DNA of 64,000 bases from Methanomassiliicoccaceae archaeon DOK (GTDB lineage: Archaea > Thermoplasmatota > Thermoplasmata > Methanomassiliicoccales > Methanomethylophilaceae). The stretch lies in NCBI GenBank assembly GCA_009911715.1, contig CP047880.1, forward strand, positions 558,001-622,000. The letters are read 5' to 3'. The translations under genes were made by a program, and so were the position numbers. Shown piece by piece: positions 31,290 to 40,403 of this stretch (position 1 is the first letter of the stretch; every line of letters starts with the position of its first letter). The notes under the pieces are model-generated. The model made no database searches. It saw nothing but the letters and a program-made list of their open reading frames with translations, and was not told the origin of the DNA.

Positions 31290-32684
31290 ATGGAACGTTT
31301 CAGAGGTCGGAGTGATGAGCTCGGACTTCTGCAAAGGATTTACGACTCGGAGGGCATGAGAACCTGTGCGGTCCTCGGTCGTCGCAGGATAGGCAAGTCA
31401 TTCATCCTTGAGAAGTTCTGCTCGCAGAGAAGAAGCGTCTATGTGGAGTTCGTGGACAGTTCCGAATCGACGAACGTCGAGCTCCTCGATGCCGCCATGG
31501 CTCCGTTGACCGGCGGCATGTCAGGCGTGAGGAGTTTCAAAGAGGCCCTCAACGTGCTTAGGGACATATGTTTCGCCGAGAAGACCGTGGTGGTGTTCGA
31601 CGAGTTCCCCTACCTGACCCAGAACTGCAAGTCGGCCTCCTCCCTTCTGCAGAACTTCATCGATACCTGCATCGTCCAAAGCAAATCGATGTTCGTGATA
31701 TGCGGATCGTCGATAACCGTGATGAGAGACGAGACGTCGAAGAGCACCCGTCCGCTTTACGGCAGGTTCCCGTCCCGTCTCGAGGTTAAGGAGATGTCGT
31801 TTGACGAATGCAGGGACTTCAACCCCGGTCTTGCCGATGAAGACGCATTGATGCTCTACATGACCCTGGGCGGAATCCCGATGTATCATGAGATGGCGAC
31901 CGGTAGCGACTATCCCGAATGCATAAAGTCGCTGTTCTTCGGCCCCCACCCGCTGATCCAGGACGAGGCCTCGGCGATCATAGGCCGTGAGCTGAACCCG
32001 GCTGCGAGGTACAATGCGGTCATGGACGCCATCGGAGGAGGAGCGACGATACTGACGGACATAGCCAACAGGTCCGACATCGACCCCTCCTCGTGCCTGA
32101 AATGTCTCAGGAAACTGATGGCGATAGGCGTCGTGGGAAAGGTCCATCCGATGCTGGATGCCCCTAAAGGACCGACATACGAGATAACGGACAACATGAT
32201 TGCGTTCGAGTTCGAGGTCCTCAGGAAGTACGGTACGAGCATCAGAATGGCGGATCCGGACATGGTCTACGAGGAGCTCAGCGACGTCATCAGGTCGTTC
32301 TTGGGGAAAAGGTTCGAGGGGATCTGTGCGGATTTCATGCGCAGCCATTATGTCTGCAAGGAGATTGGTAGATGGTGGGGCAAGGCCGGTGTCGGGACTG
32401 GTACGGACATAGATTTGGTCGCGGTGGTGAGGTCCAGGAAGATGACCGTCACTGTTCTGGGCGAGTGCAAGTTCAGGGGCGACGCATCCGGTTTCGAGGT
32501 CTACAACTCATTAAAATTGAAGGCCGATGCTCTTTCCAGAGACCGTACCGTGCGTCTGATGCTGTTCTCAGCCAGTGGATTCAAGGACAACCTGGTTCTG
32601 TTCGCTGAGGAGAACGGTATCATACTCGTCGACTTGGACACACTCATCAGCAGGAAACCCGCTCCGGAGATACTTCCGACATGA
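31290..32684 (+). CDS. Archaeal-type AAA ATPase with DUF234-like C-terminus (paralogue C)
   Basis: A 464-residue paralogue of the gene at 23406. Walker A 'VLGRRRIGKSFILEKF', Walker B 'TVVVFDEFPYLTQN', winged-helix-like 'TILTDIANRSDIDPSSCLKC' and a C-terminal D...ExK pattern ('GTDIDLVAVV', 'VLGECKFRG'). Function unknown. I prefer ATG 31290, which aligns with the start of paralogue B; ATG 31266 would add eight residues. AT-rich imperfect repeats sit directly upstream. The gene is GC-rich like the host and monocistronic. Confidence 0.8.
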   Translation: MERFRGRSDELGLLQRIYDSEGMRTCAVLGRRRIGKSFILEKFCSQRRSVYVEFVDSSESTNVELLDAAMAPLTGGMSGVRSFKEALNVLRDICFAEKTVVVFDEFPYLTQNCKSASSLLQNFIDTCIVQSKSMFVICGSSITVMRDETSKSTRPLYGRFPSRLEVKEMSFDECRDFNPGLADEDALMLYMTLGGIPMYHEMATGSDYPECIKSLFFGPHPLIQDEASAIIGRELNPAARYNAVMDAIGGGATILTDIANRSDIDPSSCLKCLRKLMAIGVVGKVHPMLDAPKGPTYEITDNMIAFEFEVLRKYGTSIRMADPDMVYEELSDVIRSFLGKRFEGICADFMRSHYVCKEIGRWWGKAGVGTGTDIDLVAVVRSRKMTVTVLGECKFRGDASGFEVYNSLKLKADALSRDRTVRLMLFSASGFKDNLVLFAEENGIILVDLDTLISRKPAPEILPT

Positions 32685-32765
32685 GGGGGACAAAAGGTTT
32701 CCGACCGTCTGCGCCCCTTCCAGTGTTAGAGACGGGGGCGCGGACGGCCATTTCAAATCGGATAA

Positions 32766-35700
32766 TCAGTCCACCGAGGCCTCAACCCTGCTCCCGCCCT
32801 TCTCGCGGGTCACGGTGATCCTCCTGTCGATCCTCTCCCTGAGGAGGTCCACGTGGGATATCACGCCGACCATCACGTCTCCCGCCGTCAGGCTGTCCAG
32901 GACGTCCAGCGCCTGCTCCAGCGAGTCCGAGTCCAGGGATCCGAACCCCTCGTCGATGAACAGGGCGTCGACCCTGCTTCCGCCGGCCATCATCTGTATG
33001 GAGTCGGACAGTCCCAGGGCCAGGGACAGCGCGGCCTTGAATGACTCCCCGCCCGACAGGGACTTGACCGACCTCACCTTGCCGGTGAAGTTGTCCAGCA
33101 CGTCGATGTCCAGCGCGGTCTGGGACCTGTTGTTGTCGTCCTCGGCCCTCCTGCGGAGCTCGAACCTGCCTCCAGACATGTCCGAGAGCCTGCGGTTGGC
33201 GCACTGGAGCACCCTGTCGAAGTAGACGGCCTGGATGTACTGCTCGAACTGCACCTTCCTGGCGCCGGTGAGTCTCCCGTTGGCGACGTCGGACATGCGC
33301 TGGAGGGCGTCCAGCTCCCTGCCCTTGGCGTCGATCTCGTCCCATCTGGTCCTGAGGAACGCCCATGCGTCGGAGTTGCCCTTCAGCACCTCCATCGCAT
33401 GTGCCAGCTCCTCGGCGACGGCCTCCTTGGCCTCCGTGGCCTCAGCGACGGCGGCCTCCACCGCGCCCATGTCGGGACGCTCCAGCCCCTCCAGCTCTGC
33501 GGTCAGCTCCGCGGACCTGCTGCGGCAGTAGGACTCCTCGCTCTCGAACGCGGATATCGATGCGTTGAGCTCGTCGAGGTCCGTGGACATCAGATCGTGG
33601 AACCCGTCCAGGTCCATGCCCATGGCGTCCAGCAGCGCAGACAGTCTGGCCCCGGCCTCGTCGACCTTCGGGACGAGTCCCCTGACCTCCTCCTCGGACT
33701 TCCTCAGACGGTCGTTCTGAACGGCGAACTGCCCTTCTGACTGCGCCTTGCGGTTCGCGACGATGTTGGAGAGCGCCTCAGCAGACTGGATGTCCACCCT
33801 GTTCCTGTGCAGGGTCTCCCTGGCCTCCTCCTCGGAGGAGAGCTCCAGTCCGGCGGCGACCTCCGCCAGCTGGGCCTCGGTCGCGGCGCGGGACCTCTCC
33901 AGGGCGCCCCTCCTGGACTCCATCTCGGCCAGCCCCGCCTCGCCGTCCGCGAGGGACTTCTCCAGCATCTCCCTCCTGGACTCCATCTCGGCCATGCTCC
34001 TGAGGAGGATCTCCATCTCGTTCAGCCTCCTGCGGCTCTCTGCCAGCCTCGACTCGGAGTCGGATATCATGGCGTCGAGGGCGTCCATGGCCTCCGCCGC
34101 GGTCCCGGAGGTGCCGGAGGCCTCCCTGAGCCTCTCCAGCGACGTCTCATACTCGGTGCGGCGCTGGGCCAGGTCGGCGACGACCTTCTCCCTGGCGGAG
34201 TACTCCCTGTCCCTCTTCCTCCTGAGCTTCGTGAGCTCCTCCTCGGTCGGCACTCCCTCAGGGACCGTTGCTGGGGAGGGGTGGTGGACGGAGCCGCACA
34301 CCGGGCACGGCTGCCCTTCGGCCAGAGAGGATGCCAGCATCCCCGCCTGCGACCTGAAGAACAGCGACTCGGCCAGCGACACCTGGTCGGCCGCTGCCTT
34401 CGCCTGGTTGTCGTGGACGGTGAACGAGCTCTCGAGGGTCCTGACGGAGTTCTCCGCGTCGATGCAGGCGACGCCGGCGCTCCTGGCGGCCTTCGACCTG
34501 TCCAGCGCCTCCGCCAGCCTCTCACTCTCCATCCTCGCGACGGATATCCCCGATCTCGCCTCGGCGGCGCCTGCCAGCCTGTCCGAGATATCCTGCAGCT
34601 CGGCCCTGATCCCGTCGGTCTCCACCCTGGATCTGGCTTCTGCCGAGGACACGGTCTCGAGCTCCGCATTCATCTTGGACAATGCTTCCGTCAGCTCCCT
34701 GGCCCTGGCGTACCTCGGCAGGGACTCCTCGATGCGGGCGTTCGCCGCCGACAGCAGCGAGGCCCTCGCGGTCATCTCGGCAGCCCTCTCGGTGTCCTTC
34801 ATGATGTTCTCCCTGACCTTCTCAAGCCTCTCGAGCTCCTTCGAGGCCGCCTCGCCCTCGTCCTCCGCCTTCCTCAGGGCGCTCCTGGCGGCCTTGAGGT
34901 CCGCCTCCGCCTCCACGACGGGCTGCGAGCGTCCGATCATGTCCCTTCTGATCCTGAGCGCGGATATCTCGCCCTCGCGCTGCCTGAGGGACACCTTCCT
35001 GGCGTTCACCGTGTCCAGTTCGTCGAACTTCGACTTGATCCCGGCGGCCTCGGCCCTGCGCTCCACGGCCGTCCTGTAGCGTCCCTCCGCCTCCTCGCTC
35101 CTGGACCTGACGGCGTCGACGGCCGCCCTGTCCGCGGATATGGTGGCCTCGATGACCTTCTCCTGCTCCCCCCTCGGGAGGGATGTCAGGTCGTCGACCA
35201 GGTCCGTCACTATCTGGGACAGCCTCTCGTCGGCTTCGGCCTTGCGGTGCCTGTAGGTGTCACCCTTCTCGGAGCACATCCTCGCCAGCGTCTCCTGGAG
35301 CCTCCTGAAGTGGTCGGTCCCGAACAGGTTCCTCAGGATCTCCGTCCTGTTCTTGCTGTCCGTGTCCAGCAGCTTCATGAACTCGCCCTGGGCCAGCATG
35401 ACGATCTGGTTCCACTGCTCGGCGTCCATGCCTAGGATGTCCCCGATCCTGGAGTCGACCTCCCTGACGGATGTGCTGACCATCTTGCCGTCCACGATCA
35501 GCTCGGCAGTGGGGGAGACCTTCGTGCGGTTGCCGGTGCGTGTCTCCCTCCAGTAAGGCGGCTCCCTCCTCACGGTGTATCTGGTCCCGAGGTGGTCGAA
35601 CGTCAGCCTGACCCACGGCTTCGCATCGGTCAGGTCGCTGCGGAGGCTGTCCGGCAGCCTCCTGGAACCGCTGGTCTTTCCGAACAGGGCGTATGTCATG

Positions 35701-35837
35701 GCGTCGAAGATCATCGTCTTCCCGGACCCGGTGTTCCCGGTGATCAGGAACAGTCCGGAGCCCATCCTCTCGAAGTCGACGGTCGTCGGCTGGGAGTACG
35801 GCCCGAAGGCCTCCATCTCGAGAAGGACCGGCCTCAT
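32766..35837 (-). CDS. sbcC: SbcC/Rad50-type ATPase of the SbcCD nuclease
   Basis: A 1023-residue SMC-like ATPase. N-terminal 'ITGNTGSGKTMIFDAM' (Walker A), long coiled coils broken at the centre by the zinc hook 'EGQPCPVCGSVHHPSP' (Cys511, Cys514), and a C-terminal ABC signature 'VKSLSGGESFKAALSLALGL' with Walker B 'ALFIDEGFGSLDSDSLEQAL'. With SbcD it processes DNA ends and hairpins. The architecture is the bacterial SbcC form. The gene overlaps sbcD by four bases (ATGA). No terminator is obvious downstream. Confidence 0.95.
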   Translation of the reverse strand: MRPVLLEMEAFGPYSQPTTVDFERMGSGLFLITGNTGSGKTMIFDAMTYALFGKTSGSRRLPDSLRSDLTDAKPWVRLTFDHLGTRYTVRREPPYWRETRTGNRTKVSPTAELIVDGKMVSTSVREVDSRIGDILGMDAEQWNQIVMLAQGEFMKLLDTDSKNRTEILRNLFGTDHFRRLQETLARMCSEKGDTYRHRKAEADERLSQIVTDLVDDLTSLPRGEQEKVIEATISADRAAVDAVRSRSEEAEGRYRTAVERRAEAAGIKSKFDELDTVNARKVSLRQREGEISALRIRRDMIGRSQPVVEAEADLKAARSALRKAEDEGEAASKELERLEKVRENIMKDTERAAEMTARASLLSAANARIEESLPRYARARELTEALSKMNAELETVSSAEARSRVETDGIRAELQDISDRLAGAAEARSGISVARMESERLAEALDRSKAARSAGVACIDAENSVRTLESSFTVHDNQAKAAADQVSLAESLFFRSQAGMLASSLAEGQPCPVCGSVHHPSPATVPEGVPTEEELTKLRRKRDREYSAREKVVADLAQRRTEYETSLERLREASGTSGTAAEAMDALDAMISDSESRLAESRRRLNEMEILLRSMAEMESRREMLEKSLADGEAGLAEMESRRGALERSRAATEAQLAEVAAGLELSSEEEARETLHRNRVDIQSAEALSNIVANRKAQSEGQFAVQNDRLRKSEEEVRGLVPKVDEAGARLSALLDAMGMDLDGFHDLMSTDLDELNASISAFESEESYCRSRSAELTAELEGLERPDMGAVEAAVAEATEAKEAVAEELAHAMEVLKGNSDAWAFLRTRWDEIDAKGRELDALQRMSDVANGRLTGARKVQFEQYIQAVYFDRVLQCANRRLSDMSGGRFELRRRAEDDNNRSQTALDIDVLDNFTGKVRSVKSLSGGESFKAALSLALGLSDSIQMMAGGSRVDALFIDEGFGSLDSDSLEQALDVLDSLTAGDVMVGVISHVDLLRERIDRRITVTREKGGSRVEASVD

Positions 35838-36988
35838 TCCTCGCCACCTCCCACGTAGATGCAGTCCTTGAGTATCTCGCGCTGGTAGTCGTTGAGCTCC
35901 TCGCCTGTCATGTCCCTGTAGAACTCCGCGAACAGATCCGCGGGGTGGACGGTGACCGCCCTGTCCATCTCAACGGCCCCGGGGGTCCCCGAGGGGCGAT
36001 CCCTGGATGCCACAGTCACGTTCATGGTGTGCGGATAGACCTTGTAGAGCTCGGAGACCCCCTGTCCAGGGGCCTCGTTGAGCTCGGCTATGATGTAGTC
36101 GTCGCGTCCTGTGACCTCGTCGAGGCCGGCATGGACGATGTCGTTGAGGCTGCCCCTGAGCACCCTGAGGTCCCTCAGCGGGACGAGCGGGACTAGCTCC
36201 ACCGACACGTCTCCCTTGTCGCGGATGTCTGCCAGGACCACGCTCTTCGGGGTCAGCGCCTCGGACCCGGAGTACTTCAGCGGGGATCCGGAGTACCTGA
36301 CCGTGTCCCTGCCCACGCGCTGGGGGATGTGGAGGTGGCCCAGCGCCACGTAGTCGAACGCGGCGAGGCTGTCGACGGGGATGCATTCGATGCCCCCGAC
36401 CTCCGGCCTCTGCTCCTCGGACTCCGACGTCTGCGGGAGTCCGGATCCTGCGAAGAACTGGTGGGCCACTAGGATGTTCCTCCCCGCCGGGTCCACGCCG
36501 GACTCCCTCATCACCAGGTCCATGGCCCCGCCGTACCCCTGGACGTCGGCGTCCATCAGCGTGCGGACCTCCGAGACCTTGAAGTAGGGCAGCATGTAGA
36601 TCGACAGCTTCCCGTACTCGTCCTCGGTGTCGATCCTCTCGGCCCTCCCGGAGAACTCGCCGGCGATGTGCACGCCGCTCCTGCCGAGGATGGGTCCGCA
36701 GAACTCCAGCCTGGCGCCGGAGTCGTGGTTTCCGGAGATCACGTAGACCTCGCAGCCCTCGGCGGTGACCTTCTCCAGGAAGTCGCCGAACATCCTCACT
36801 GCCTCCTCTGTCGGTACGGCCCTGTCGTAGACGTCTCCTGCTATGAGCATGGCGTCCGGCTTCCTCTCGCGGACGATTCCGACGATGCCGTCGAGGATGT
36901 GTCTCTGGTCCTCCGTCATGGAATAGCCATGGACGCGCTTACCAAGGTGCAAATCCGAAGTATGTAAGACCTTCAATCTAATCACCAT
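35834..36988 (-). CDS. sbcD: SbcD/Mre11-type nuclease
   Basis: A 384-residue Mn-dependent nuclease. Phosphoesterase motifs: 'VLHTSDLHLGKRVHG', 'LIAGDVYDRAVP', 'YVISGNHDSGARL' and 'VALGHLHIPQRVG'. It works with SbcC as an exo/endonuclease in break repair. I chose ATG 36988 (MVIRLKVLHTSD); the frame extends six codons further upstream. A TATA box (GATATAAATA) near 37046 on the minus strand gives a short leader. The stop overlaps the sbcC start. Confidence 0.95.
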   Translation of the reverse strand: MVIRLKVLHTSDLHLGKRVHGYSMTEDQRHILDGIVGIVRERKPDAMLIAGDVYDRAVPTEEAVRMFGDFLEKVTAEGCEVYVISGNHDSGARLEFCGPILGRSGVHIAGEFSGRAERIDTEDEYGKLSIYMLPYFKVSEVRTLMDADVQGYGGAMDLVMRESGVDPAGRNILVAHQFFAGSGLPQTSESEEQRPEVGGIECIPVDSLAAFDYVALGHLHIPQRVGRDTVRYSGSPLKYSGSEALTPKSVVLADIRDKGDVSVELVPLVPLRDLRVLRGSLNDIVHAGLDEVTGRDDYIIAELNEAPGQGVSELYKVYPHTMNVTVASRDRPSGTPGAVEMDRAVTVHPADLFAEFYRDMTGEELNDYQREILKDCIYVGGGEE

Positions 36989-37057
36989 TTCATTTTTATA
37001 GACCATCGTTCGGTCTCTCTGACGACTGATATGAGGCCTGACGTATTTATATCTTTA

Positions 37058-37095
37058 CAAAAAGTGTAAACAAAACAGATTGTGTAAACCTATTT
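37058..37095. promoter_or_regulatory. Direct repeat GTGTAAAC between divergent sbcD and HTH gene
   Basis: GTGTAAAC occurs at about 37063 and 37082, in direct orientation with starts 19 bases apart, just upstream of a TATA-like CTATTTATC of the HTH gene and downstream of the sbcD TATA box. It could be an operator for autoregulation or for both genes. Confidence 0.45.
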
Positions 37096-37120
37096 ATCAG
37101 GCGAAAGGTATCGGCAGAGT

Positions 37121-37738
37121 ATGGATAACCCCGGGAGGACGTCCATACAGGCCACCGTCAAGTCGGTGTGCTCCATTTCCTACGTTTCGGAGAAGCTCCA
37201 GGTGTCCCGCCCGACACTTTACAAGTACATGGACCTCTACGACTCCGGGGGAAGGGACAGGGTCCCGACGAAGGTCCTTCGCTTCTTCGACTACCTGACA
37301 TCCGCCAGGAGGTCCGAGGACGACGCGATACTCTATTTCATAAGGGAGTCTGGCAGGGAGGAGGGGCCCGAGCCTTCCCAGCGCGAGGATCCGGTCCCCG
37401 TCACATGCAGGATCGGCGGCGACAGGGCGATGGTGCTCTTCCCGGATGTGGAGGACCCCTCGGACGTCGAGGTGGACGTCTCCATGGAGATCGACGGGAT
37501 GATGACTGTCATCGGACGCTACCGTCCGCAGCCCGGGAGGAGCTTCGTGACCATCGACGACCTGATCCCGGAGAACACATTCTATTACACAGTGAGGACG
37601 GCCTCCGACGGGAGGGTCCTGGCCGGGCCGACGGCGTTCTCCGTCGGCGGCGACAGGGACGGGGTCAGACCTTCTGGAGCTCGACCATCGCGACGTTCTC
37701 GACGGCCTGGTCCTCTGGGGACAGGAAGCAGCTCCTGA
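37121..37738 (+). CDS. HTH-domain protein of unknown function
   Basis: A 205-residue protein. Residues ~12-42 form a probable helix-turn-helix ('VKSVCSISYVSEKLQVSRPT', then 'LYKYMDLYDSG'). The rest resembles a small beta-rich domain and is not recognised. ATG 37121 lies ~27 bases after the TATA-like CTATTTATC, hence leaderless. The last 25 codons overlap the convergent cgi121 gene by 74 bases and are Arg/Pro/Ser-rich, so the true end may be shorter if a base is missing. Position next to a GTGTAAAC direct repeat suggests a regulator; target unknown. Confidence 0.6.
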   Translation: MDNPGRTSIQATVKSVCSISYVSEKLQVSRPTLYKYMDLYDSGGRDRVPTKVLRFFDYLTSARRSEDDAILYFIRESGREEGPEPSQREDPVPVTCRIGGDRAMVLFPDVEDPSDVEVDVSMEIDGMMTVIGRYRPQPGRSFVTIDDLIPENTFYYTVRTASDGRVLAGPTAFSVGGDRDGVRPSGARPSRRSRRPGPLGTGSSS

Positions 37739-38123
37739 GTCCCAGCTTCTCCGCCTTCCACGGCGTCGCGTCGACGAGGGAATCGTCCCTGACCATGCCG
37801 ATGTCCCCGAGGCGGGGGTCGTCCACGTCCATCAGGATCGCCACGTACTCGTCCCTGCCCTCCTTGGGCTTCATCTTCGCCATGGCCTTGCCGATCTGCC
37901 TCTCCCAGGCGCAGTATAGGATGATCTCTGTGGGCAGCGTCTTGGACCTGTTCGTCCCCTCGGCGAACGCCCTCTCGGCGTGGTTGGCGGCGGCGAGCGC
38001 GTGGGACCTCCCCGCGATCATGTCGGGGTCGAGGAGGACGACGTCCCCTCCGAGCGATGTGAAGTGTGACACGATTGTCTCGAATGTGGCGGGGCCCCTG
38101 ATCCCGATGACGTCGAAGCGCAT
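37665..38123 (-). CDS. cgi121: KEOPS complex subunit Cgi121
   Basis: A 152-residue protein matching Cgi121, a KEOPS subunit for threonylcarbamoyl-adenosine tRNA modification. The segment 'TEIILYCAWERQIGKAMAKM' is the family core, preceded by 'VVLLDPDMIAGRSHALAAAN'. I chose ATG 38123: a TATA-like TTGTTATAC is centred ~26 bases upstream and the length matches. The longer frame from 38180 would add 19 residues. It diverges from thrB. Another likely KEOPS gene (Pcc1) begins at the end of the window. Confidence 0.8.
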   Translation of the reverse strand: MRFDVIGIRGPATFETIVSHFTSLGGDVVLLDPDMIAGRSHALAAANHAERAFAEGTNRSKTLPTEIILYCAWERQIGKAMAKMKPKEGRDEYVAILMDVDDPRLGDIGMVRDDSLVDATPWKAEKLGLRSCFLSPEDQAVENVAMVELQKV

Positions 38124-38241
38124 GCCCATGTCACGGACGGCGCCGTATAACAACCTTCTCACATCCTTAACGTCCGTCATCAACACCACTAATAATAAAT
38201 CGACAGTAGGGGTTCCGCCCTGCAAGGAACTAGTGACCACC

Positions 38242-39174
38242 ATGGCCGACGAATGGATTAGGATAGCTGCGCCCGCGACCACATCCAACATCGGCGCCGG
38301 ATTCGACGTGTTCGGACTGGCGCTTAAGGAGCCCTACGACATCATCGAGGGAAGGAAGATCGAATCCGGGATCGTGATCTCGGAGGTCTCCGGACCCGGG
38401 TCCGAGGGGATCCCCACAGACCCCGACCAGAACTCCGTCAGTATCGCCGCGAAGGAGGTCCTCAGGAGATGCGAGGCCGAATTCGGAATCGAGATCAGGA
38501 TCAAGAAGGGCATCCGTCCGTGCAGCGGCATCGGGTCCTCCGGGGCGTCCGCCGCCGGAGGCGCATTCCTCGCCCACATCCTGTGCGGAGAGAAGCTGAG
38601 CCTCACCGAGGTCGTGCTCTGCGCCGCCCACGCCGAGGACGTCACGTCCGGAGGGTTCCACGCGGACAACGTCGCCCCGTGCGTGCTCGGAGGCTTCACC
38701 GTCATCCGCTCCTACGAGCCCTTCGAGGTCGTCTCCATCCAGCCACCCGAGGACCTCGGCATCGTCGTGGCAATGCCCGACGTCATGGTCCCCACCAGGG
38801 AGTCCAGGATGGTCCTGCCCCACGAGGTCGCCGTCAAGGACATGGTGTTCCACCTCGGAAACGCCGCATGCATGGTGTACGGCATGCAGACCGGGGACCT
38901 GGGACTCATCGGCAGGTCCGTCCAGGACGCTGTGTTCGAGCCCGCCAGGACATCGCTGGTGCCCTACCTGAAGAAGGCCGAGTCAGTGGCCAAGTCCCAC
39001 GGCGCCATCGCGTCCTTCCTGGGCGGTTCCGGCCCCTGCATCATCTCGTTCTACGACAAGAGCTCCCATCAGGGGGAGGCCATAGCCGAGAGCATCAGGG
39101 CGCTTTACGCTGAAAACGATATGAAATGCGACACCTGGATCACGGAGCCCGGCTCCGGTTGCAGGAGGATTTGA
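38242..39174 (+). CDS. thrB: Homoserine kinase
   Basis: A 310-residue GHMP-family kinase that phosphorylates homoserine in threonine synthesis. N-terminal 'IRIAAPATTSNIGAGFDVFG', ATP loop 'IRPCSGIGSSGASAAGGAFL' and C-terminal 'ASFLGGSGPCIISFYD' identify it. ATG 38242 follows a TATA box (AATAATAAATC, 38191-38202) with a ~20-base leader. The thrC start comes one base after its stop, so the two enzymes for the last two threonine steps are co-transcribed. Confidence 0.95.
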   Translation: MADEWIRIAAPATTSNIGAGFDVFGLALKEPYDIIEGRKIESGIVISEVSGPGSEGIPTDPDQNSVSIAAKEVLRRCEAEFGIEIRIKKGIRPCSGIGSSGASAAGGAFLAHILCGEKLSLTEVVLCAAHAEDVTSGGFHADNVAPCVLGGFTVIRSYEPFEVVSIQPPEDLGIVVAMPDVMVPTRESRMVLPHEVAVKDMVFHLGNAACMVYGMQTGDLGLIGRSVQDAVFEPARTSLVPYLKKAESVAKSHGAIASFLGGSGPCIISFYDKSSHQGEAIAESIRALYAENDMKCDTWITEPGSGCRRI

Positions 39175-39175
39175 A

Positions 39176-40393
39176 ATGGCAGCACACAAGGTTGTTTGCT
39201 GGGACTGCGGAGCGGAGGTCGACGACCCGTTCGTGAACACATGCCCCAGATGCGGCGGTCTCCTGACCGTCAAGATGGATCTGGAACAGGTCAAGGAGAT
39301 GAAGCCCGAGGACCTCCACAAGGAGCCCATCGGGGTCTGGAGGTACGCGCCCTTCATGCCCGTGGACCCCGCCCACAAGGTCTCCATCCAGGAGGGAGGC
39401 ACCCCCCTGTACCCCACGAGGGCGCTGGGAGCCGAGATCGGCGTCGAGAACACATTCGTCAAGTTCGAGGGTCTGAACCCCACCGGGTCCTTCAAGGACA
39501 GGGGGATGACCATCGGCGTCTCCCACGCCAAGGAGCTCGGCGCCAAGGTGGTCGGATGCGCGTCCACCGGCAACACGTCCGCCGCCCTCGCCGCCTACGC
39601 GGCCAAGGCCGGCATGAAGTGCGCCGTGTTCCTGCCCTCCGGCAAGGTCGCCATGGGCAAGCTCGCGCAGGCGCTGTTCTTCGGTGCCAAGGTCCTGTCC
39701 ATCGACGGGAACTTCGACGACGCCCTCGCGCTCGCCAGGAAGATGGCTGACGAGAGGAAGCTGTACCTCCTGAACTCCATCAACCCCTACAGACCCGAGG
39801 GTCAGAAGTCCGTCCTGTTCGAGATCATGGACCAGCTCAGGTACAACGTTCCCGACAGGATCATCCTGCCCGTCGGAAACGCCGCCAACATCTGGGCCGT
39901 GTACAAGGCGGTCACCGAGCTCCAGGAGGTCGGATGGATCGACAAGGTCCCCATGCTCACCGGAATCCAGGCCGAGGGCGCCTCGCCCGTCGCCCGCGCG
40001 TTCAGGCAGCACTCCGACGACTTCATCCCCGAGGAGAACCCCGAGACCGTGGCCACAGCCATCAGGATCGGGAACCCCGTCAGCGGCAGGAAGGCCCTGA
40101 AGGCCATCTACTCCACCGGAGGATTCTCCACCACCGTCACCGACGAGGAGATCATCAGCGCGCAGCAGCTCCTCGGAAGGAGGGAGGGTGTCTGCGTGGA
40201 GCCCGCCTCCGCGGCATCCGTCGCCGGACTCAGGAAGCTCCGCCAGGAGGGCATCGTCGACAGGGACGAGAGGGTCGTGTGCATCTGCACCGGAAACGGC
40301 CTGAAGGACCCCGACACCATCATCAACAACTGCGCTCCCCCGATAAAGTGCGGGAACTCGGTCGAGGATGTGGAGAGGATCCTCTCCGAGTGA
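39176..40393 (+). CDS. thrC: Threonine synthase
   Basis: A 405-residue PLP enzyme converting O-phosphohomoserine to threonine. An N-terminal zinc-ribbon extension (Cys8, Cys11, Cys23, Cys26) precedes the fold; the PLP lysine is Lys107 in 'PTGSFKDRGM', and 'ASTGNTSAALAAYAAK' binds the cofactor phosphate region. The zinc ribbon is common in archaeal ThrC. ATG 39176 is directly after the thrB stop. Confidence 0.95.
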   Translation: MAAHKVVCWDCGAEVDDPFVNTCPRCGGLLTVKMDLEQVKEMKPEDLHKEPIGVWRYAPFMPVDPAHKVSIQEGGTPLYPTRALGAEIGVENTFVKFEGLNPTGSFKDRGMTIGVSHAKELGAKVVGCASTGNTSAALAAYAAKAGMKCAVFLPSGKVAMGKLAQALFFGAKVLSIDGNFDDALALARKMADERKLYLLNSINPYRPEGQKSVLFEIMDQLRYNVPDRIILPVGNAANIWAVYKAVTELQEVGWIDKVPMLTGIQAEGASPVARAFRQHSDDFIPEENPETVATAIRIGNPVSGRKALKAIYSTGGFSTTVTDEEIISAQQLLGRREGVCVEPASAASVAGLRKLRQEGIVDRDERVVCICTGNGLKDPDTIINNCAPPIKCGNSVEDVERILSE

Positions 40394-40403
40394 TCGACGA
40401 AAC

